NCBI GenBank assembly: GCA_963971225.1
Contig: OZ020269.1
Coordinates: 101,276,405-101,340,404, forward strand
Length of the DNA: 64,000 nt
Reading direction: 5' to 3'
From: Melieria omissa
Lineage: Eukaryota; Arthropoda; Insecta; Diptera; Ulidiidae
A program made the translations under genes and the position numbers. Under the pieces are notes generated by a model, which saw only the letters and a program-made list of their open reading frames with translations, did no database searches and was not told the origin of the DNA. Shown one piece after another: positions 1-11,379 of the stretch. Position 1 is the first letter of the stretch. Each line of letters opens with the position of its first letter.

Positions 1-1500
1 ATGAAAAGGACAAGGATTTTATGTACGTTTCGATATGTGTTTAGGTTAGACTGTCTGCGTTATTGACTGAACTATAGAAACTATGGTGCAAAGACTTAAC
101 AAATTGTTCAACAGTCCAATTGCCAAGTTGACCTCTGTCATTCAATTTTCACTGACCATGAGTTCCACTTTAAAGCGCTGAAATAAGCAACATAAAAGTT
201 TCTACTTTAACTTAGGCTACTTTAAAACTTGTCATGCCTTGTCTCTGTGAAAGTCGAAAGCCGGGTTTTCTTCTTCTCTCCATTCGAATGAAGAAAACAA
301 AGACAAAGAAAATTTGCAAAGTTTGCAACCACAAAAGTGCACGTCGTGCGCCGCTGCAGATAGACGAAGTCAGCGGCGAAAAGTAAACATTTTGCAGCAA
401 GCAACAATAACAACAACAACAACAATGCAGAAGATGACAAATAAAACAAAACCACAAATGAAATTATTTCACTCGGCGCTCTATCCATGGCCGCATTTTT
501 TTTTTTGCTGTTTTTTCCCCCCTTCTTGCCAACACGACGCAGTGACAATTTTGCTAGTTAAGGACGCTAAGGACTTGAAAGCGTATCGCGTGCGGTAACG
601 TCAGCGGCGGCTGGTGAAACCAAAACGCCAGCAGGCTGACAGGCGAGCGAGCAGCGACAAGTGGTCGGTCGCTGCCAGACACCAATGAGCGACATAAATG
701 GACACGCAGCAGACATGGAGGATGCAGCTGAATGGCAAGAAAAAAGAAGAAGAAGAGCAAGCACACAACAAGCATAAGTTGCAGCCGAAGTACAATGTAA
801 ACCATCAAGAGACCATCTAAAACCACTTGAGATTTTGAAATTTAACCCATCCACGCTCTTTTCTATTTTATTTATTTTTCTCTCAATTTTTTTCTTTTTT
901 TGTTATTTTGCTTTGCGATTTTTGTACATCTTCTGGTTTGCTCGTTTTATTTCATTTATTTTTTTTATATATTTTTTTTTGTTTTAGTTTGCAGTCAAGT
1001 TTCTGCTTGCTGGCAGCCAAAAAAAGGCGAATAAAAAAATTGAGTTTGTTGCAAGTTGAAAGTGTGGCTGGGCGCGTACGTTGTGCACGTCTGTGTGTGC
1101 GTGTGTGTGTGAGTGTCTGGACCACTACGGAGATGCTACTCTCTACACCAATTGCCGTTTGACTGGAGAAAAGTTAATACTTCTTATTTACACGCACACA
1201 CACACACACACACGCACATTGAGCCACACGCACACATAGACAAGTTGGCTGGGCGGCAGCTGCACCGCAGTCGACTGGACAGTGCCTGGGCGGTTCGTGC
1301 GTTTTCTTCGCTTATTGGTTAGTTTTAAGGACATTGGTGCCTCGTTTGCTGCAGCATTTTTGCGGTTACTTCTCTGTGTATCTTCGCTTTGCTTTGGTGC
1401 TGATGTTTTCTGCGTTAAACTTTTTGTTTGGCTTATTGGGGGGAAATGTTTTGAATATATATAATTTTTTGGATTTGGTAAACATTCTTTAAAGAATTTT
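1..1500. other. Non-coding AT-rich DNA with microsatellites
   Basis: No coding signal is seen. The stretch holds a short (CAA)n run near 406-426, poly-T tracts near 497 and 880-985, and a (CA)n run at about 1191-1217. The open frames here are low-complexity readings of these tracts. The composition is typical of fly intergenic or intronic DNA. Confidence 0.7.
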
Positions 1501-1665
1501 AAATAATATGAAATTAAAAAAAATTGTTCGAGTAATTAAAAAATAAAAAATATGCATTTGTATATTTTGTAAAATTTTTGTAAAACTCACCCAAGTAGCA
1601 CTTTGTGCCGTTTTGCTGTCGCCTCCTCGATTGGGTCTTCCCTGCGTGGGAGAAGATACTTGGCC

Positions 1666-2872
1666 CTAAAGCCAACCCGCATCGTCCAAATGGGACTTGA
1701 TGCATTTCAGTCTTGTCTCAGACAGATCAGCTAGAGAGCTAATCACACTGTTCCCCAAGGACTTTAGTCTTTTAAATGCTAAGGCAGGGCAACCGCAGAG
1801 GAAGTGTTCGGGTGTCTCACTCTCCTTGGTTTCCCTGCAGCATCTGCAAAAGGGGTTGTGGGGGATTCCCAATCTCGCCGCGTGTAGGCCAATTGGCCAG
1901 TGACCCGTGATCACGGCTGTTAGCCTAGAAACATTCCTACGTGAATTTAGCCAAATCTGTCGAGCCACTCTGCAGCTGGAAAGATTGCTCCACCTACTAT
2001 CCGCTTTCCTTAGGAAATAATCCTTGAACTGTCTTGGCCTTGCACTTAAAGGCGGGCCACCCTTTCGGGCTGTGAGTCCATGGCAGATCCCACCTTGGTC
2101 AGCTCGTTGACTGACTCGTTTCCGCAGATACCCGCGTGACCGGGTATTCAGCAGATGGTAAGATCCACCCGGCCGCTCACCAACCCTAGCAAGTCCTTAC
2201 AGTCTCTGACTAGTTTGGATTTGACTATGGCTGCTTGGTACCTACGTTTGTAAAAGAAGATGCGTAACGCTCCCATTCCCTTCTAGAGGGGAAGAGCGTC
2301 TTTGAACCGTCTGTGTACAGAGAGGTACCTACGTTTGTAAAAGAAGATTCGTAATGCTCCCATTCCCTTCTTAAGGGGAAGAGCGTGGAAAACCTAACAT
2401 CAAAGTCTGCACCTTTTTTGGTGTAGTCCGTGTCCCCTCTTAGGTCTATCGGAACCTTCGTGGAGGTGTTATTATGTATGTAAGGTCTTTCCGTCCATTG
2501 GAATGATTCTCTCAATCTAAATGAAGGGCAGGACCTCAAGGCCCCCGTAATCCCGACACATGCCGCCCTCTGCACTGCACTGAGTCTATTGATGTTGTGA
2601 TTCTTCTCTAGCGCCGACCGCCACACCAGTGCTCCGCACGTGAAAATTGGTCGAACCATCGCTGTGTAGGTCCAACGAACCATCTTCGTTTGTAGGCCCC
2701 ATTTTTTACCGAAGAGTCTGCTGCACAAGTAGTACGCTATCAGTGCTTTCTTGTCCCTCTCACGTATATTAGTTTTCCAGCTCAGTTTGGTTCCGAATAT
2801 GACTTCAAGATATTTAGCTTCTGAGGATAGAATAGAATAGAATTGATAAGGGGTATATTGCACTGAGACCAT
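1666..2872 (-). pseudogene. Decayed LINE (LOA/R1/I-like): reverse-transcriptase 3' part, RNase H and C-terminal zinc-knuckle region
   Basis: Read on the minus strand, this is the 3' half of a non-LTR retrotransposon ORF2. From 2872 downward the frame gives the end of the RT domain: a YLEVIFGTKLSW segment, equivalent to the usual YLGVxLDxxLxW, then a WTYTAMVRPIFTCGALVW thumb-like segment and a QRAACVGITGALRSCP segment. An RNase H follows, with YTDGSK near 2300-2322 and a PGHAGICGNESVNELT segment near 2100-2150. A C-terminal HFLCGCPAL cysteine/histidine region lies at about 1780-1830. Between YTDGSK and the QAAI segment the normal RNase H sequence is missing and a 63-bp duplication sits there. 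Stops occur at about 2150 and 2050, so the copy is dead. The endonuclease and RT palm are absent. Family membership is clear. The exact clade is inferred from the presence of RNase H. Confidence 0.85.
2237..2386. repeat. 63-bp direct duplication inside the minus-strand LINE
   Basis: Positions 2237-2299 and 2324-2386 are near-identical 63-bp copies with an 87-bp period. The duplication repeats a protein segment reading REWE.Y.SSFTNVGT on both sides of the RNase H YTDGSK motif. It is part of the decay of this LINE copy. Confidence 0.85.
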
Positions 2873-2883
2873 GATGATCTATT

Positions 2884-4670
2884 GTGCCCTCTACAATTGT
2901 TAGAGTGCATTCCCTAAACCTAATGAAACTTAGTAACTTGCGAAACTTAGAATTCTTGAGCGACACAGCTAGGCTGGTAAAAGTTATGAAAAAGGACCAA
3001 ACCGCGAAGCTGAGGTCGCTTAGGAAACCTGATGGCTCCTACACGGAGAGGAAAAGTGAGACACTCAGTCTACTGATGGAGTCTCACTTTCCAGGAAATC
3101 AAGTCACTGTTGCTCAGCAACATTTGTCCTTTGACAGAATTATTGCTAGGGCCATTCGATTTGCCATCAAGTCCTTTGACAGCTTCAAATCGCCGGGTTC
3201 TGATAGCATTTATCCTATCGTTTTGAGGGAAGGTATAGAGTCAGTAGTTATGGCTCTGAAGAAAATCTTCACTGCATGCCTCGAACTGGCCTATATACCA
3301 CGCCCTTGGAGGATAGTGAGGGTCGCGTTCATTCCGAAGATCGGAAAGGACGACTACACAAGCTCCAAGAACTTTAGACCTATTAGCATGACTTCTTTTA
3401 TGCTAAAAAGTCTCGAACGGCTAGTGGAGTTACGGATATGTAAGGAGTCGCTTAAGATACATCCTCTGTCTCCATTTCAGCATGCCTACCAAAGTGGGAA
3501 GTCCTGCGAGTCGGCTCTGCAAAATCTGGTCGTCAGGATTGAGCGAGCCATTGACAGGAAGGACTACGCGGTGGTAATCTTTGTAGATATAGAGGGTGCT
3601 TTTGACAATGCAAATTTTGACAGTATATGCAACGCTGCTAGCCGACACGGCGTAGACAAGGCTTTGGTAAATTGGATACGTTCAATGCTAGTCCAAGGAA
3701 TCATGACGATGCGGGCAGAGGACGATCTGCTGGGGTCATCCGGTGAAAATAGGGGCTGCCCTCAAGGTGGGGTGCTGTCTCCTTTGCTCTGGTGCATGGT
3801 GATTGATCCCCTGCTCGTCACTCTAAATGACTCTGGAGTCTACGCGCAAGCATACGCGGACGATGTGGCCTGTCTTGTAACCGGCCCTTCCCTAATGCAC
3901 ATCTGCAGAAAGTGCATAGAACTCTAGATATGATTGACGTCTGGTGTAAAGCGAACGGGCTATCTGCTAATCCCGCCAAAACTGGTATGGTTCTCTTTAC
4001 CAGGAGGAGGAAGCTTGATAGAGTCATTCTGCCCACACTCAAGGGGGTCACTATTCAACTATCCAAAGAGGTGAAATATCTGGGAGTTATCCTAGATGAT
4101 AAACTCCTTTGAAAATCTCACGTAGAACTAAAGACATTGAAAGCACTGTCGGCTTTCTGGTAATACAGAGGTGTGTTTGGGAAAACGTGGGGTCTTTACC
4201 GTAGCAAGATCCTCTGGATCTAAAAAGCTATGATAAGACCCATCATCTCTTACGCATGAGCAGACTCTCTCTTGCAGGTGTCAAGAGAACCTTGTCCAGA
4301 CTGCAGCGTGCTTATGTATGCCATATGTTATACGGGATCCTTCCCAACTACTTCTGGCCCATCGCTAAATGCCCTGGTGAACCTTCCTCCACTTGATGTT
4401 TTCATCCAAGGGGAGGCCCTAAAGGCCATCCGAAGACTAAAACAGAGTGGCCAGTGGTATGGCGCGTGTCCGGCACTGGACAATTGTGCTGGCACCGATA
4501 TCGACCTCACAGTCATGTCCATGCCCCTCGACTCCATGCCTTCAAATTTCATACTAAAAAAGCTGTACATAGTGTTGCTGCCTAAGGCTCACTCTTGGTG
4601 TCCCCCTGTTTGCATATCGTGTGACGCTGGAGTTGCCCAGTTCAGCCTGGATCTGTCTGCTACTTAGCAG
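2884..4670 (+). pseudogene. Decayed LINE (LOA/R1/I-like): reverse-transcriptase domain and start of RNase H
   Basis: A 347-codon open frame (2884-3927) encodes an RT fingers-palm region. Visible motifs are SPGSDSIYP, PKIGKDDYTSSKNFRPIS, the first catalytic aspartate in FVDIEGAFDN (about 3579-3610), GCPQGGVLSPLLW, and the catalytic YADDV box (about 3853-3867). A frameshift near 3925 moves the reading to a second frame (3912-4112: WCKANGLSANPAKTGMVLFTRR, then YLGVILDDKLL). That frame ends in a stop, and homology resumes at about 4272-4667 with PPLDVFIQGEALKAIRRLKQSGQW. There is no endonuclease domain, so it is 5'-truncated, and RNase H is lost after its first strand. It overlaps in domain content with the neighbouring minus-strand LINE but differs in sequence, so the two are different elements placed head to head. 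Confidence 0.88.
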
Positions 4671-5975
4671 AGTCGAGATCCACTAACAGATGTAACTCTC
4701 GACTTTTGGGTCTAGCTGGGAGTTAACTATGGCTTCCTTATAAATAAAGAAAATTTCATATTTGGCTTAAAAAAATATTTTTTTTATCGAAAAGAATTCC
4801 ATCAGTTTTCTTCTATATTTTTAACAAAACTCATATTTAAAATTCATTTCTTCCACCAAAAAAACATTCTTTTAAATACACGCAGATGAAATGCGCCCGA
4901 AAGCATGCTCGGTAAATTTTCAAACTTGCGCTTAATATTTCGCGTCACACGCTGCCGCACAGCTTAAGGCGGCTTTGGTACGCTTTTTCGGGCGCTTTGT
5001 TGCCTTATCTTCTTCAATGCGTATTCTGCTGCTGCTTATGGAGTTAACGCCTAACAGTATCTTCTCTACGCGTCGCGGCGTTCGCACTGTCCTTGTACAC
5101 ACACACTCACTCACACATAAACGCGTAGATACTGTGGGTTTATTTAAGTATTGCGAGCACGTAGTCAGCACCACTTGGCTTAAATACGCACTCACAGATA
5201 CACACATACACACACACACGAACAGTTGGACATGAACACAGATAAATGCACACACACACAATGGCATAAGCGGACACACGCCCACCAGCGCTCGGAGATA
5301 AAGTGTGATATAAAAATTGTGTATGGCATACACAATGAAAAGCCAACAACAACATTCAGCCAACCAATGAAAAAAAAGCAAGAAAGAAATTCCCTAAATT
5401 CCTTTTATTTATTTGCTGAGTACGTTTTTGTCCTCACTAATCAGTTTTTCTACATTCTGTTCGTCCCATCACGCGTCGCGCTGCCATATCGCTCAAATAA
5501 TGCCGACTGGCTGTTTCGCTCATTCTCGTTCATGATTCGCTGCGGTGCTCAGTTGAAAGCTAATCATATTAAGATTTGCTCTAGAAAAAAGAAAACAAAA
5601 TTTTAAGCGTATTTTTGAAATTTGCTCTCACGCTTGCAATAAGTCGAAGGATTTTTCAATTTAAAGTCATCCTAAATGTATGCTATGAATTAAGATTTTG
5701 ATGACATACGATTATTTGTGTAGGTACGTGGAAAACGTTTTCTAGGGCATACTTTTAGGTGCTAGTAGCGAAGGTCACTGCTAACAGTTTTTTGCAGAGG
5801 AAAGTCCTTGAAGGTTTCAATAGTAAAATGAAGACTATTTCCACTTGCAACTTTTGGCGTCACACATTCCTAATTTATTTCAGTGTCGCTCGGAACCTTC
5901 AAAAGATCTTTCGCAAAATTAGTTTCGCGTATGCAAAGCGAAAGTTGCAGCTTTCTTCTTGTGTTCACAAAGCAA
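4671..5975. other. Non-coding DNA with (CA)n microsatellites and motif copies
   Basis: No gene is recognised. Interrupted (CA)n tracts lie at about 5096-5120 and 5195-5260, and the ORFs across them are low-complexity. Copies of the dispersed word occur at 4894-4907 (GCCCGAAAGCATGC), 5671-5683 (CCTAAATGTATGC) and 5747-5759 (minus orientation). Confidence 0.6.
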
Positions 5976-6850
5976 AGAATCAAAATTGTCCCATGCAGCT
6001 GCAGCCAAAGTTATTAAAAAGTCCAAGAGATTTTTTGAAAAGTGGGTGGGGTAATACAAAGTGTTGCAAAACTGTTGATGACTTTTTGAATGAGGGTAAA
6101 GGAAAGTGATGTTCAAAGACCAGAAAAATGTGATGCAATGGTTTCAATATCTTTCTGCGTGAAACCAAAATCAAAGTTGTTTAAATTTTGTTTGCCTTAA
6201 AATGATCATAAGACGTTTGTTCGAAATAAAATTACTGTATGGTCTTACGATCTTGAAAAATTCTTATTCAAGGACGCCTGACCCAAGCGAGAAAGAATAA
6301 AGACCCCAATTGATTGGGGTTGACTTTTTCGGATGAAGCTACTTTCAGGGTCAAGTTTGGGTGAAACATACCTGATTAGAATGAACTATTGATTTCATTT
6401 CAACCCCCTGGAAAAGTGAACGTCTGGGTGTGCTTTTTAGAAAGCAGATTTGTCTGCTTAGAACTTTTCATGAAATATTTTGATTTGCTTAGAATGCTCC
6501 GAAATTTATAAACCTTATAAAGTCGGTCTAGATGTTTGGACCCAATTCCCAATATTGGATTTGGAAAAAAGGACAAATCGGAGCCGCTTCTGCCTCAACT
6601 CGAAGGAGGAATAGGAATTTTAACTCTTTTAACTATTAACTCTCCCAATCCTCGGACGCAAACCTCATCAAACACATCTTAGACATTGTAAAGAAAGCCT
6701 GTTCACAACTTGAAGCAGCTTTCAAGAGTAATTTTAAAGATATGTTCTTCCCACATTGAAAGTCTAATGAAAATTACGCTGAAAGCCCCATTGATAATAA
6801 GCCTCGGGATTCGGAGATAGCAGACACTGACAAAGACTGTACTGCTTTTT
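5976..6850 (+). pseudogene. Wreck of a Tc1-like DNA transposon (IS630-Tc1-mariner superfamily)
   Basis: Discontinuous plus-strand frames with many stops resemble a Tc1-type transposase. Around 5990-6090 a helix-turn-helix-like segment reads AAAKVIKKSKRFFEKWVG.YK, followed by a second-helix region. Around 6325-6440 there is FSDEATFRVKF, equivalent to the first catalytic aspartate segment, then a GKVNVWVCF segment. Around 6640-6720 SQSSDANLIKHILDIVKKA resembles the usual Tc1 SPDLNPIEHLWDIxK end of the DDE domain. No open frame survives and I could not identify terminal inverted repeats. Assignment rests on these aligned fragments in the correct order. The exact family is unknown. Confidence 0.55.
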
Positions 6851-7228
6851 AATTAATAACGCCATTGCATTCTACTTTTATATTAAATTAGCAAAAATTG
6901 CCATAAATATCTTCAGTAGTTTCGAAAAATCTTTGGACACTTTCTTCTGCAACAGACTGTACATAAAAATATATGAATTCTAATATTAAGATCATGCAGC
7001 TCGCTCTGCGCAACTGCGAGCCACCTAGTAAAGGCAACACAACACGACAACGCTAAACGGGCATTGGTCAGTAACATCAGCATTGCATACTTTTAGGGTA
7101 GATGGTATTTTTGAGGGAATTATCACAGAATCGGTTCGAGGCAATCTTGGAATGTTTGAGAACAAGTTGAGCTTCGGGCAAACAAGTAGAAAAGGCAACC
7201 GGATATTAGCACAGCCGCAACCGGAGCG

Positions 7229-7375
7229 CCTATGAAAAAGCTCCCAACTCCCGTTCGGAATCGGCATAAAACTGTAGGTCCCTTCCAACCCTGTAGAAAT
7301 TCGCACGCACAAAACGGATGGTTGCGGGTAGCTAGGCCTTAGTCTCGTAATCAGGCTGTCATGACAGTCAAGAAG
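7229..7375 (-). repeat. Dispersed ~150-bp repeat, copy 1 (minus orientation)
   Basis: The reverse complement matches 40198-40355 closely over about 150 bp. Shared blocks include GATTACGAGACTAAG, CTACCCGCAACCATCC, GTGCGTGCGAATTT and GATGCCGATTCCGAACGG-type text. The two copies are 33 kb apart in opposite orientations. The family was not identified, and it could be the 3' end of a LINE or a SINE-like unit. Minus-strand similarity may extend somewhat further (towards 7025). Confidence 0.75.
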
Positions 7376-8189
7376 AGAAGCAACCGGAGTAGTGAACTGC
7401 TTTAAAGAATTTCAGTGTTTTATTTTGTCACAATTCAGCGATACGAACTATGCCTGATTTGACCAACAAATAATATTTTATAAATTATTTATTTTATTTA
7501 CAACAATATTATGGAACTATTCAACTACTTAGTTTAAAAACTTTGGTAGTTCTAACCACAAAATTGGGTTATAATATTTCATTGTTCACAGAACTGTTTA
7601 AATCAATAATGTCGACTCAATGTAACATTATCAGATTTGAAATCAATGAGTAAAGAGGTTTGCATTATTCGGGTATAGTTTATTATATTCTCATTGATTC
7701 TATCAGCTTTACCAATAGAGAGACATCCCATCCAAAACAAGATCGAGTGTTGAATTTTAAAAGGCAACATCGGAGAAACCATTCATAAAGTTTAAAATCA
7801 CTCACCTAAAATTTCATTTAAACTTTCCAAAAAAATATATGAATTCTTATTTGCTAGAAACCGAAAATAGAGCAACTAAATTCACGAAAAGTTAGATTTA
7901 TCAAAAACAAAAAATTCAGTATATACAAAAACAACAATCACCATAATGGTGAAGAAGAAATATGTCACCGAAGCTGATGAAAAAGCGCTTAGAGTGTTTG
8001 AAAGTGTGTGTGTGTGTGTGTGCGAGAGTGTTTACTCGTGCGTTGCCGTTATAAGGGAGAAGGGGGCACTGTAGAGCATTTTGAAGGCTCCATAGTTTGA
8101 GAAAATTTGACAATCTTCTTTTTTATTATAACAAAATGTTTTCCAGACAAGGTGCAGTAAAAAGAAATTAAAAAAAATGCTTTAACTAA
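7376..8189. other. AT-rich non-coding DNA
   Basis: No gene or recognisable element. A short (TG)n run lies at about 8006-8021. The rest is unremarkable AT-rich sequence. Confidence 0.6.
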
Positions 8190-8785
8190 AAGTGGCTTCA
8201 GTAATCTATATCTCGCGTTATATAAATTCAGTTGAGTAATGCTAGGTGGCATTAGAAAATTATATTTTGTGCTAAAGAAACTTTTCAGACAATTTTGAGA
8301 TTGCTTGGCTCTAAAATTTGTGTGAGCGTCCGTCAAATAAAATATGCGCAAAAGATTACTTCAGTAATCTATATCTTGCGTTATATAAGTGCAGTTGAGT
8401 AATGCTAGGTGGCATTAGAAAGATAAGATTTTGTACTAAAGAAACTTTTCAGACAATTTTTAAAACTGCTTGGCTCAAATTTGTTTGAGCGCGCGTCAAA
8501 TATGCGCAAAAGATGACTTCAGTAATCTATATCTCGCGTTATATAAGTGCAGTTGAGTAATGCTAGGTGGCATTAGAAAGATACGATTTTGTACTAAAGG
8601 ATCTTTTCAGACAATTTTTAAAACTGCTTGGCTCAAATTTGTTTGAGCGCGCGTCAAAGATGCGCACAAGATGACTTCAGTAAGATTTTGCATAAGAAAG
8701 ATAAGATTTTGTACTAAAGAAACTTTTCAGACAATTTTTATAACTGATTGGCTCAAATTTGTTTAAGCGCGCGTCACAGGTGGAC
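8190..8785. repeat. Tandem repeat, ~160-bp unit, four copies
   Basis: The phrase TTCAGTAATCTATATCT begins at 8197, 8360 and 8518, and a shortened copy begins at 8676, giving periods of 163, 158 and 158 bp. Each unit also contains GTTGAGTAATGCTAGGTGGC and a GAGCGCGCGTCAAA block. The last copy has lost about 60 bp internally. No coding content is seen. Confidence 0.9.
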
Positions 8786-9009
8786 ATTAATAAAGATAAA
8801 TGACGCCATATTTATTTATACCTTTCAGTTTTTCTTCAATAAAGGTGAAAAACGTAAGACAAGTGACTGAAAATGTGACCAGTGGTTTTGAGTCTCATAC
8901 TATAACATCCGATCAGGAACAATTATGGTTTCATAGATTCTGTTTCAATAAATTTGAAACTGTCGCAAACGAAATCAAAATCAATCAAATCAAATCAAAA
9001 ACATATCAC

Positions 9010-9480
9010 TTACAAGAACCAAGATTGATCAAGCCAGGATTGACTGTCTGAAAAGTTTTCTTATAGGTTTGGTGAGATTGGCTAGGATTCGTCTATTACT
9101 TTTCTAAGTCCTTAATTCAAATCTGCATTGTTAAGATTTGGACTGTCTGAAGCGGCCAGCTTTGGTCAACAGGCAAGGAATTTTTTTCCCATCAGCTCAA
9201 CGTCAAACCACACACATCGACAGTGACTCACCAGAAGCTCTGGGAGCTTGGTTGTTAGATTCTTATCCATTCACCTTATAGTTCAGATCTAACACCAAGT
9301 GATTATCATCTGTTGCTGTCTATGGTGAATGAGTTTGGTGGGTAAAAAATTTGCTCAAACAATGTTTGTGAGAATCAACTGTGCCAGTTTTTTGCCAATA
9401 GGCGCGAGGATTTCTATGATAGAGAACAAACCAAGTTATGGAACAAAACAGTGTATATTTAAACTAAATCAGGTCATTCT
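9010..9480 (+). pseudogene. Wreck of a mariner transposase (DD34D, cecropia/mellifera-like), C-terminal half
   Basis: Plus-strand fragments in the right order match a mariner transposase. A KPGLTV.KVFL.VW.DW segment lies at about 9028-9095. An N.KPHTSTVTHQKLWELG segment, equivalent to the HQDNARPH region, lies at about 9195-9255. YSSDLTPSDYHLL is at about 9280-9320. A C-terminal CENQLCQFFANRREDFYD segment runs to about 9425. Stops and frameshifts interrupt it throughout. Part of the open frame at 8800-9050 may belong to it, but the N-terminal half is not recognisable. The sequence differs from the two mariners near 27-29 kb, so this is a third mariner lineage. It is dead. Confidence 0.7.
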
Positions 9481-11070
9481 ATGTTAAATAAAACCTTAAA
9501 TTTTATACAAACATAATGGAATCTTTTTAGTACACTTATTATTAAATCATACGCAGACCTTAAGTTGAAAAGTATGTTTCTAAAAATGTTTTATTTGTAA
9601 CTTCATAATAAAAAAAGCAACAACTTTTGCCCTTCACACATATAAACGTATAGAGTCGTTATACAGTCGGTTTATTTACTCAAAAATGATATTAATATTT
9701 TATGTACAAGTTGCCACAGTTGATCCACTGTCCCCCCTAACACTGTGTGTGTGTGTGGCAGTGTTCGTTGTTGCCGTGACGCTAAATCAAAAGCAAAGCC
9801 ATCAACAAAAATCACACGAGATGGCGAAAAAAATGGAAGAAGAAGCAGAAGCGAAGCGCGCGTCTGTTGTCGACACGCAACTGGCAGGCAGCAGACGCCC
9901 AAAAATATGTGAGCACTTTTTGTTAACTTATTGTTGGTTTTTAGCAGGCGACGATAAGCATAAACTCGCATGCGAGCGAATAAAAGCATCAAAGACACAA
10001 AAACAACAAAAAATATAAATTTACAGCAACGTCAAAGCAACACAAATGTGTCACAGATGTTGCTCTGCCTTTTTCGCGCCAACGCCTGCGACCCAAGTGA
10101 TGTGTGATGCGCAACACAGCCGCCCGTCAGACAGACAGACACAAGCCAAATGTGTTGTTGGTGCAAATGGTGTGTAGAGCAGTGCCTTGTGGGTTAGTCG
10201 ATTGCTGCTTCTTCTCGTTCAAGTTCTGACTGGAAAATGCTGTCGCAGCAAATAAAAAACAAAAAATATTTAATATAAAATATAAAAAAAAACAAATTTC
10301 GCTCAGTTCGCGCAGTTGGTGACATTTTATATGAATTTAATAAAATGTTCAGCGAATTTTGTTGTTTTTGTTTTGCTTCCAGTTCATTTCTTGTTCCCAC
10401 GATAATTACCATTTAAAATGGTCCCAAATAGCGTTTAAGCTCCCCAACTTATGCTACAATTTATGCGGATTTCATTTCAGCTGCTTGCAACACAGCTGCC
10501 ACAATAAATATTACATTTATTTTTATCCACTTGCGTATGTTTGTATGTATCGCACGCAGGTGTGTGCTTGTATGTGTAAATTGCTACTTACATTGTATTA
10601 ATAGAATGTACAGTAATATCCAGAGGCGTCGATCGAATGTCGGTCTCATGACTTCATAACTTCCCAGTTGTGTTTTTATTTTAATCGATCCTTTTAAGCC
10701 TTTTGGTTATTGGCGTCGTGCTGGCTGTGAGTGTGTGGACTTGAGTGCAATTTAATGCTTTTTGTTTTATGTGATTTTTATATTTTATAAATTTGGCACA
10801 TATTCTTTTGTTGTTGTTATTGTTGTATTTAATTATAGCGTTCGAATAGCAACAGCAGAGATGAGCTGAAGAAACTGCAAGTAGAAAAGAAAAAATTTAT
10901 ACATTTTAGTTGTGTTTTTGGAGGAGTATACATTTTTAATTATTTAAAAATGTTGTATTAAAAAAATTAAAAACAATTTATGTACGGATTGAATAATTTT
11001 TTAAAATTTTTAATTAACTTTGCTTTGTAGAAAACTCAAAATTGATAACCTCACAATCTCGTTTGTATGG
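9481..11070. other. Non-coding DNA, no gene recognised
   Basis: Mixed sequence with short CAA-rich and TG-rich tracts (for example about 9746-9756). The open frames at 9672-10018 and 10194-10601 have no recognisable domains and biased composition. AT content rises from about 10,900. Confidence 0.6.
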
Positions 11071-11073
11071 GAG

Positions 11074-11090
11074 GCGCCCTCTGGTGGCGC
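11074..11090 (+). promoter_or_regulatory. Candidate CTCF-type insulator site
   Basis: GCGCCCTCTGGTGGCGC is an isolated GC-rich word in AT-rich DNA and resembles CTCF recognition sequence, whose core contains an AGRTGGCGC or AGRKGGCR block. It lies about 300 bp before the 11.4-12.3 kb tandem array. A second CTCF-like word closes that array. Binding is inferred from sequence only. Confidence 0.35.
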
Positions 11091-11379
11091 ATTTTGGAAC
11101 TTTAATTAATTTTGTATTTCTTGCACTTAAAAATTTTGTCGATAACTAAAAAATCATTAAAATCGGTTTAGTAGTCTCCGAGATGCAATGTTTCGAAATT
11201 TGTAAAAAATTTGTAAACTTTAAAACGAGATTGCTCGAAACAGCAATTTTCGACTTAGGCAGTTATTGCTTTTGACTACAGATTTATGAACTCAACTAAG
11301 TTGATATTAATTTAAGTGAAATTTACATGAATGATTCCAAGGATTCTATAAAGGATTCCAGGATTAATTGAAATATATT

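Noticed and set aside
1666..4670. A single LINE with a twin-priming 5' inversion
   Set aside because: Both halves contain the same RT thumb region with different sequence, so they cannot be two parts of one copy.
4932..5381. 149-codon minus-strand frame rich in C, V and Y
   Set aside because: Low-complexity reading of (CA)n microsatellites.
8190..8785. Possible CRISPR-like array (regular repeats)
   Set aside because: The repeat is the whole ~160-bp unit with no unique spacers, and the genome is eukaryotic.
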